The notes under the pieces: generated by a model
Database searches by the model: none
What the model saw: the letters and a program-made list of their open reading frames with translations, nothing else
Told to the model about the DNA's origin: nothing
Made by a program: the position numbers and the translations under genes
Source: an uncultured Lachnospiraceae bacterium
GTDB taxonomy: Bacteria; Bacillota; Clostridia; Lachnospirales; Lachnospiraceae
Reading direction: 5' to 3'
Assembly (NCBI GenBank): GCA_910588955.1
Contig: CAJURQ010000010.1
Span: forward strand, 29,754 to 93,753
Length of the DNA: 64,000 nucleotides
In this document: one piece after another, positions 58,683 through 64,000 of the stretch
Position numbering within the stretch: position 1 is the first letter of the stretch
Layout: each line of letters opens with the position of its first letter

Positions 58683-59501
58683 ATGAAAAAAAGATTATTT
58701 CTTATTTTATCCGTAGGTATCATGCTTTTTGCCGGATGCGGCAGTGAGGGCGGTATTACAACTGGTACGCCTGCGGAAAAGACAGGAACAGTAGCAGACA
58801 CCAAGAAAACGGATATGGCAGGGGAAACGAAGCCCCCTGTGGCTGTACAGACTGATACAGGGGAGGGAGAGAAGCGGGAGACTGGAAAGGGGACGAAAGA
58901 AAATGAGCCGGAAAGGAAGGAGGCAGAAGCGGCAAAAACGCCTGAACCCCGGTCTGTAAGCAATGCGGGACAGGAAGATGGAACAGAACCCGCACAGGGC
59001 AGTGCAGATGTGCAGGGGCAGGAACAGACAAAGCAGGAAGAACCAAAACCGGAAGAACCAAAAGAGACAGAACCGAAAGAAGCGGAGGCGGAGAAAACAG
59101 AGCCGGAAGAACCGAAACAGCAGGAACAGGCAGCAGAACAGACAGTGGCTTCATATGATCCCGTTTCCGTATGCAGTCAGGCAGTTGCGAAGTGCCAGGC
59201 AGGTGGAATGATAACCACCACGGACAACCTTGCAAGCCTTCTGTCAGAGGGAACGATAACGCAGGAAGAATACAATTCCTATTATCCGTATGACGGACTG
59301 GGGTATTACAGCGTTTTTGTGGAGACAGACTTAAACAGGGCGTCAACGACGTCCGGCAGGAAACTGGGCAGTGAGGACGGCATAGCGGATTATATTGCGG
59401 GAATGATGCTGCTGGAAACGGAGCCTGTATTCTATATCGAATATGCAGGGGTGTACAGCCTGAATGGGACGGACTTTTATGAATTCAGGTGTTACAGATA
59501 G
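58683..59501 (+). CDS. Element-encoded lipoprotein with Glu/Lys/Pro-rich stalk (272 aa)
   Basis: ATG at 58683 begins a lipoprotein signal peptide with lipobox LFAGC (MKKRLFLILSVGIMLFAGC). A charged, proline-containing low-complexity stalk follows to about residue 155 (repeated KPEEPKE/TEPKEAE-like units). The C-terminal domain of about 110 residues (SVCSQAVAKCQAGGMITTTD, YYPYDGLGYYSVFVETDLN) has two cysteines near its start and is of unknown family. It sits between the two hydrophobic-protein copies. It may be a surface-exclusion or mating-related lipoprotein, by analogy only. Confidence 0.72.
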   Translation: MKKRLFLILSVGIMLFAGCGSEGGITTGTPAEKTGTVADTKKTDMAGETKPPVAVQTDTGEGEKRETGKGTKENEPERKEAEAAKTPEPRSVSNAGQEDGTEPAQGSADVQGQEQTKQEEPKPEEPKETEPKEAEAEKTEPEEPKQQEQAAEQTVASYDPVSVCSQAVAKCQAGGMITTTDNLASLLSEGTITQEEYNSYYPYDGLGYYSVFVETDLNRASTTSGRKLGSEDGIADYIAGMMLLETEPVFYIEYAGVYSLNGTDFYEFRCYR

Positions 59502-59728
59502 GTACAGACCTTTGTATTCTTAACGAAAAAATACGGGACCATGCCTAAAACTTGACAACAGGCAGTGCCAAAGGTTACACTTGGTAGTGGTGGAGCCGGA
59601 TACAGAAACATGAAAATCCGTAAACCATTTCATTGCCGAAACGGTAATCCTTTATATCCGGTGCGGATGAATGGAAGGACAGGATGGTGCATTGTCAGGG
59701 ATTACGGCAGAAAATGGAGGAAATGTCT

Positions 59729-59911
59729 ATGGTGGGAATGGTTTTGAGAAAGACAGGCGTGGTGCTGCTTACCATACTGAAATGGATATTGCAGGCAGTG
59801 CTTATGCTCCTGAAACTGGTACTTGGGATAGCAAAACTGTTCCTGTTGCTGCTTGCACTTGTTGCAAGGGTGGTACTCACGATGGTCGGAGGCGTGGCGG
59901 GCAGACGGTAA
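59729..59911 (+). CDS. Small hydrophobic protein, copy 2 (60 aa)
   Basis: The product is of the same length and clearly homologous to the protein at 58210-58392: identical LRK start region, LKWILQA core, KLFLLLLALV and a GG-to-RR end. GGAGG lies 8 nt before the ATG. The nucleotide sequences are also similar, so this is a duplication that spans or flanks the lipoprotein gene. Preservation of reading frame and length in both copies implies selection. Confidence 0.75.
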   Translation: MVGMVLRKTGVVLLTILKWILQAVLMLLKLVLGIAKLFLLLLALVARVVLTMVGGVAGRR

Positions 59912-59976
59912 AAGGCTGTCCCTAGCCGGAACGTGACTTATAAGAAAGACAGACAGTACAAATGAAAAACAATCCG

Positions 59977-60037
59977 TTTCCCTTTATCAGTATATCGGGC
60001 TTTGATATGTGGGTTCCACCCGGATATAAAGGGAAAC
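59977..60037. repeat. Long inverted repeat before the surface-protein gene
   Basis: GTTTCCCTTTAT near 59977 and ATAAAGGGAAAC near 60026 are complementary, and the flanking TATCGGG/CCCGGATA extends the stem with a small bulge. It would form a long stem in the leader RNA. Confidence 0.6.
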
Positions 60038-60083
60038 AGGCAGGAATTGAAATTCAAACAGAATAACAAATAAACAGAAAATG

Positions 60084-60114
60084 ACAAGCCATTTTACAGG
60101 GCTTGTTATTTTTT
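60084..60114 (+). terminator. Hairpin with T-run directly upstream of the surface-protein gene
   Basis: ACAAGCC and GGCTTGT arms with a 9-base loop and a run of seven T. It ends about 25 bases before the start codon, so it either isolates the gene or works as an attenuator. Confidence 0.75.
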
Positions 60115-60138
60115 TGCCCTGACAAGGAGGAAATCTGA

Positions 60139-63100
60139 ATGAAACAGAAAATGAAAAGGATTATGGCGGGATTTTTAGCGCTGCTCACGGTCTTTACAAC
60201 GCTGTTGGGCAATGGGGCGACTGCTTTTGCGGCAAGCTCCAGCGCAAACATCGCTTTCTGGTATGCATCGACGAGGGCGTCCGGCGAGGTAAGCGAGTTA
60301 AAGGCAGGCTATGACCACGGAAAGATCCTGTATGCCATACTCGACGGCAATGCCGCCTACTGCATGAACTTTGGTCTTGCGGCAGACGGCGGGCAGCTCA
60401 TGAACAGCTACCCCAATTCAAGCACATCAATGACGGCACAGCAGGAAAAACTTTTAAGCTACTGCCTGTATTTTGGGTTTAACAGCAACAGTGCAACGCC
60501 GCCGTCCAATGACCAGTGTGACCAGTTTATAGCGACACAGGCAATGGTGTGGGTGATCGTTGGCAACCTGTTCGGCACAGGCAGTGGCGATTCTGCGGCA
60601 AGGAAACTGTGCGACACAGCGCCGAACCCGTCAGCGTCCTATAACTATTATACAGGACTGAAAGACAACATCAGCAAGTCTTACAATGCCACAAGACCGA
60701 GTTTTGCAAGCAGGACACAGAGCGGTGCGGAGACTTATGAGCTGAAATGGAATGAAGGAAACAACCGCTTTGAGAAAACCCTTAACGACAGCAATGGCGT
60801 ACTTGGGCATTTTGACATTTCACTGAACGGGTTCAAAGTGGAAAAGGACGGGAACAGTGTCACCATTTCCAGTAAGGAAGTGAATACGACAGCGACAATG
60901 GCAACCATGAACTCCACGGCAGGCGAAGTGGAGACAACTTCAAGCTGTGTGTTCTGGCTCACGGAAAAAGCAAACTATCAGGAGTTTGTATCGGAAAGAC
61001 CAAGTGCAGATCCGGTCCATGCCTATTTTAAGGTAAAGACGGAAAACATCGGCTATGGGGAAATCGTTAAGACCGATGAAGCCAGCGGCGTGAAGCTCGC
61101 AGGTGCCGTATACGGCATTTACTCCGACAGCGGATGCACCAACAAGGTAGATACCATGACTACGGACGGAAACGGTTATGCAAAATCCAATGCGCTTGTG
61201 GCGGGAACGTACTATGTAAAGGAGATTACCGCTCCAAAGGGATATGTACTGAGCGGCAAAGTCCATACGCTGACCGTAAAAGCAGGACAGACAACCGGGA
61301 TCAGCGCAACGGACAAGGAACAGCTTGGCGCAGTCACTATTTATAAGGAAGGGGAAGTGCTGACCGGGTGGAATGGCAGCAACTTCACTTATGAGAAAAA
61401 GAAACTGCCGGGGGCTGTTTTCAAAGTGACGGCAGGCGCAGACATCTACAAGGCAGACGGCACAAAAGTCTATAACAAAGGGGATCTGGTTGCGGAAAAC
61501 TTAAAGACCGGAAATGACGGGCAGGCAGTCCTTACAGACCTCCATCTTGGGACGTATGTGGTTACGGAGACAAAAAGCATTGACGGATATACCATCAATA
61601 CAGAGCCGCATACGGTAAAGATTGAATATAAGGATCAGATGGTGGAAGTTCAGTATGAGGCAACAACCGTGCTGAACACACGCCAGAAAGCGGAAGTTTC
61701 CGTGACAAAGAAAGATTCAGAGACAGCAAATCCGTTAGACGGCGGGCAGTATACGCTTTATGCGGGAAATGACATCAAGAATTATGCAGGACAGGTCATT
61801 GTGACAAAGGGGACTGCATTGCAGACCGTCACGACAGGGGAGGACGGCAGCGCCGCATACACGGTGGACCTCCCAATCGCAAACAGCTATTATATTTCAG
61901 AGACACAGGCACCTTACGCATATTACAGGAACAGTTCTGATATATACAGCTTCAATTTCGATTACCTGCCGGAGACAACCGCAAAGGCATCATTTACCCA
62001 TACCTTTGCAAATGACAGGACAACCGCAAAAATCCATATCTACAAAGTGGATAAGGAAACAAGAAAGGCAGTTCCGCAGGGTGACGCAAAACTGGAGGGC
62101 GCTGTTTACGGCTTATATGCCCGCAATGACATTGTACACCCGGACGGGGCAACAGGCATTATCTTCCATGCGGGGGATATTGTTGCCACACTGACAACTG
62201 ATGAGGGCGGCAATGCAGAGGTAAAGAACCTCTATCTCGGCAACTACTATGTAAAGGAAATCACACCGCCGGAAGGGTATCTCCTTGATGAAGAAGAACA
62301 TGATGTTGTCTGTGATTATGAAGGCGATCTGGTAGCGGAAGTGTCAAGAAGCACAACGTCGGCAGAGCAGGTCATCAAGCAGCCGTTCCAGCTCATCAAA
62401 GTATCCGACAACGGGGACGATACGGAAGCGCCCGTATTATCCGGCGCAGGTTTCCGGGCATACCTGAAATCTTCCTTATCCGTACTGGAAGATGGAAGTT
62501 ATGACTTTGACAGCGCAGAAGCCGTTGAAATCGGCAGCAAGGGGGAGAGTACCCTGTTCACGGACGCAAAGGGGCATATCGTGACACAGCCAATTCCTTA
62601 TGGCACTTACGTCGTGATTGAAACAGTCACTCCGCACAATATGGAAACAGTAAGACCTTTTGAAGTGAGGATTGTGGAAAACCACCCGACAGAGCCTTTG
62701 GTATGGCGTGTATTCATTGACCGTGAATTTACGGCAAAGCTGCGTGTGATTAAGAAGGACGCTGACACTAAGCAGACAGTCCTTATCCCGAATACAGAGT
62801 TCAAGATTTTCAACCTTGACAAAAATGAGTATGTCAAGATGGTCACAACCTATCCGTCAAAGGTTACGCACACTTCATTCTTCACGGACAGCGACGGTGA
62901 TTTAATCCTGCCTGACACACTGAAAATTGGAAATTACCGCATTGAGGAAGTGGCAGCACCGTTCGGATATGTGCTGAACACAAATTATGTGGAAGTATCG
63001 GTTGATTCCGACACATTCTATGAAACCGATCCTGACACTTATGATGCAATCATTACCGTACTGTATGAGGACGAACCAGTTACCGGGGAACTGACAGTGG

Positions 63101-63951
63101 AGAAAAAGGGCGAAATCCTTGACGGCTACAAGGGCGGCTTATTTGCGGATTCCGAAGAAAAGGAGTTTGTTTATAAGGAAGGCTCTCTTGCAGGGGCAAA
63201 ATTTGAAATCTTTGCCGCCGGAGATATTTATACAGCCGACATGCAGAAGGACGGGAACGGAAACAGGACAAAGTATTACAGCAGGGGAGATCTTGTGGGA
63301 ACGCTTACCACCGGGGAAGATGGGAAAGCCAGTATTGCAGGACTTCCGCTCGGACAGTACCGTGTAGTGGAAACAGAAGCACCTTATGGATATGTGCTGA
63401 ACGGGGAAGAACAGATCGTGACATTCGTTTATGTGGACGATAAAACCCCGGTAATCCATGAAAGCGTGACATTTGTTAATGACAGGCAGAAGCTGGATAT
63501 GTCAGTCATCAAGAAAGATGCGGAAGAAGATACTCCGGTTGCAGGTGCAGTGTTCGGTCTGTATGCCGCAGAGGATATTGAAAATGCCAATGGCGAGGTA
63601 ATCATTGAAGCAGGCACACTCCTTGAAACCGCTGTCTCTGACGAAAACGGCAGGATTGCTTTCGTAAAGGATTACCCGTTTGCGGTTTATGAGACAAAGG
63701 AACTGGCAGCTCCCAAAGGCTATGTTTCCAGTGGGGAAGTAATCACTTTTGAGACGGAGTATCAGGGACAGCATGAGGCAGTTGCAGAGTACAGCAGCGA
63801 ATTTCTGAATGAACCGATAACCTTTGAGTTTACAAAGGAGGACATTGCAAGCGGCGCAGAACTTTCCGGCGCACTGCTTACAGTCATTGACAAGGACGGA
63901 AACGTGGTTGACAGATGGACTTCCGTGGCAGACGAGGCTCATGTCATATAG
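60139..63951 (+). CDS. Thioester (TQXA) and SpaA/Cna-B repeat surface protein, apparently interrupted at its 3' end
   Basis: A 1270-residue secreted protein. A signal peptide ends near ATAFA (about residue 31). Residues 35-290 form a thioester adhesin domain: Cys75 in AAYCMNFG and Gln134 in IATQAMVWV (TQXA motif) would form the internal Cys-Gln bond that couples to host or cell-surface amines. At least eight Cna-B/SpaA isopeptide domains follow, each with a Lys-containing first strand, GAVYGIY-type middle and Y(V/I)KE/VETxAPxGY end. The last begins FEFTKEDIASG but stops after DEAHVI, without the usual remaining strands or LPXTG wall anchor. Divergence next to repeated CCGTCAAAT motifs suggests insertion of another element. 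AAGGAGGAAATC precedes the ATG. Confidence 0.85.
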   Translation: MKQKMKRIMAGFLALLTVFTTLLGNGATAFAASSSANIAFWYASTRASGEVSELKAGYDHGKILYAILDGNAAYCMNFGLAADGGQLMNSYPNSSTSMTAQQEKLLSYCLYFGFNSNSATPPSNDQCDQFIATQAMVWVIVGNLFGTGSGDSAARKLCDTAPNPSASYNYYTGLKDNISKSYNATRPSFASRTQSGAETYELKWNEGNNRFEKTLNDSNGVLGHFDISLNGFKVEKDGNSVTISSKEVNTTATMATMNSTAGEVETTSSCVFWLTEKANYQEFVSERPSADPVHAYFKVKTENIGYGEIVKTDEASGVKLAGAVYGIYSDSGCTNKVDTMTTDGNGYAKSNALVAGTYYVKEITAPKGYVLSGKVHTLTVKAGQTTGISATDKEQLGAVTIYKEGEVLTGWNGSNFTYEKKKLPGAVFKVTAGADIYKADGTKVYNKGDLVAENLKTGNDGQAVLTDLHLGTYVVTETKSIDGYTINTEPHTVKIEYKDQMVEVQYEATTVLNTRQKAEVSVTKKDSETANPLDGGQYTLYAGNDIKNYAGQVIVTKGTALQTVTTGEDGSAAYTVDLPIANSYYISETQAPYAYYRNSSDIYSFNFDYLPETTAKASFTHTFANDRTTAKIHIYKVDKETRKAVPQGDAKLEGAVYGLYARNDIVHPDGATGIIFHAGDIVATLTTDEGGNAEVKNLYLGNYYVKEITPPEGYLLDEEEHDVVCDYEGDLVAEVSRSTTSAEQVIKQPFQLIKVSDNGDDTEAPVLSGAGFRAYLKSSLSVLEDGSYDFDSAEAVEIGSKGESTLFTDAKGHIVTQPIPYGTYVVIETVTPHNMETVRPFEVRIVENHPTEPLVWRVFIDREFTAKLRVIKKDADTKQTVLIPNTEFKIFNLDKNEYVKMVTTYPSKVTHTSFFTDSDGDLILPDTLKIGNYRIEEVAAPFGYVLNTNYVEVSVDSDTFYETDPDTYDAIITVLYEDEPVTGELTVEKKGEILDGYKGGLFADSEEKEFVYKEGSLAGAKFEIFAAGDIYTADMQKDGNGNRTKYYSRGDLVGTLTTGEDGKASIAGLPLGQYRVVETEAPYGYVLNGEEQIVTFVYVDDKTPVIHESVTFVNDRQKLDMSVIKKDAEEDTPVAGAVFGLYAAEDIENANGEVIIEAGTLLETAVSDENGRIAFVKDYPFAVYETKELAAPKGYVSSGEVITFETEYQGQHEAVAEYSSEFLNEPITFEFTKEDIASGAELSGALLTVIDKDGNVVDRWTSVADEAHVI

Positions 63952-63952
63952 A

Positions 63953-63995
63953 CCGTCAAATTCCAATCCGCCAAATCCCGTGTTTTCCGTCAAAT
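63953..63995. repeat. Repeated CCGTCAAAT motifs at the right edge (possible insertion-element end)
   Basis: CCGTCAAAT at 63953-63961, CCGCCAAAT at 63968-63976 and CCGTCAAAT at 63987-63995, spaced 15 and 19 bases, immediately after the abrupt stop of the surface-protein frame. Such direct repeats are typical of transposase-binding ends. Confidence 0.55.
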
Positions 63996-64000
63996 AAATA

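Larger units (their letters stand above)
55662..64000 (+). mobile_element. Integrative/conjugative-type element, left part (continues beyond the window)
   Basis: From the break in the exonuclease gene onward all genes are on the plus strand and of accessory type: a small helical protein, a short membrane protein, a Cys-rich protein, ParM- and ParR-like segregation proteins, tiny hydrophobic proteins, a lipoprotein and a thioester/SpaA surface protein. This content and order resembles the accessory end of clostridial conjugative elements. No integrase, relaxase or VirD4/VirB4 gene is visible; they would lie to the right of the window. The boundary is estimated to within about 10 bases. Confidence 0.72.

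Noticed and set aside
59565..59747. Possible 60-codon gene between the lipoprotein and hydrophobic protein copy 2
   Set aside because: The frame has only a distant ribosome site and overlaps the start of the better supported hydrophobic protein. It could be a remnant of a gene (internal start at 59610), but this cannot be decided here.

Overview
The window comes from a spore-forming, anaerobic, low-to-mid GC Gram-positive bacterium, most likely a gut Lachnospiraceae (Clostridia). The evidence is a sporulation cluster (rqcP/yabO, yabP, yabQ, divIC, spoIIE, tilS, hpt, ftsH) in the order known from Firmicutes, a CotS-like spore coat protein, a YtvI-like sporulation permease, an oxygen-defence set typical of anaerobes (rubrerythrin, rubredoxin, PerR-like Fur protein), lipoproteins with classic lipoboxes, and strong AGGAGG ribosome binding sites. 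No rRNA, tRNA or CRISPR array was seen.

Layout. 0-4.1 kb: two plant-glycan hydrolases (GH127, cut by the left edge, and GH3). 4.3-9.7 kb: small protein, CCA-adding enzyme, CotS-like protein, PEGA-repeat lipoprotein, MazG. 9.9-17.3 kb: HU and the sporulation/division cluster ending in ftsH, with a candidate SigE promoter before yabP and an unusually short SpoIIE without its membrane domain. 17.6-22.6 kb: GH13 amylase-type enzyme, membrane-anchored transglutaminase-like protein, MGMT-family protein, threonine aldolase-like enzyme. 22.7-26.2 kb: ECF sigma factor, probable anti-sigma factor and a VWA lipoprotein. 26.3-29.6 kb: Hsp20, TIM-barrel sugar isomerase-like protein, Crh-like HPr, rubredoxin, rubrerythrin, Fur-family regulator. 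29.9-35.8 kb: two-component system, pseudouridine synthase, YtvI-like permease, O-antigen-ligase-like protein.

35.8-44.0 kb is the most unusual part. It is a visibly more AT-rich minus-strand block that looks like a phosphocholine (or related phospho-alcohol) surface-polymer system. It holds an alkaline-phosphatase-superfamily membrane transferase, a small membrane protein, a fusion of a YidC/Oxa1 insertase domain to a TagF-like CDP-alcohol phosphotransferase domain, a three-domain protein (winged helix + nucleotidyltransferase + choline kinase), a second LicC-like nucleotidyltransferase and a BCCT choline/betaine transporter. The first two genes each carry a near-identical extended -10 promoter, so they are probably co-regulated. 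My inference is that choline is imported, phosphorylated, activated to CDP-choline and attached to an envelope polymer, with the YidC fusion coupling transfer to the membrane.

44.2-54.5 kb: proS, a small membrane protein, a BlaI/BlaR1 (M56-DUF4825) sensor pair behind a clear promoter/operator, a peptidoglycan amidase, and an AraC regulator next to galK-galT. From about 55.66 kb to the end the window enters an integrative/conjugative-type element. It appears to have split a DnaQ-like exonuclease gene and carries a ParM/ParR-type segregation pair, several very small genes including a duplicated 60-residue hydrophobic protein, a lipoprotein, and a large thioester (TQXA)/SpaA-repeat surface protein whose frame stops abruptly next to repeated 9-bp motifs at the right edge, suggesting a second insertion.
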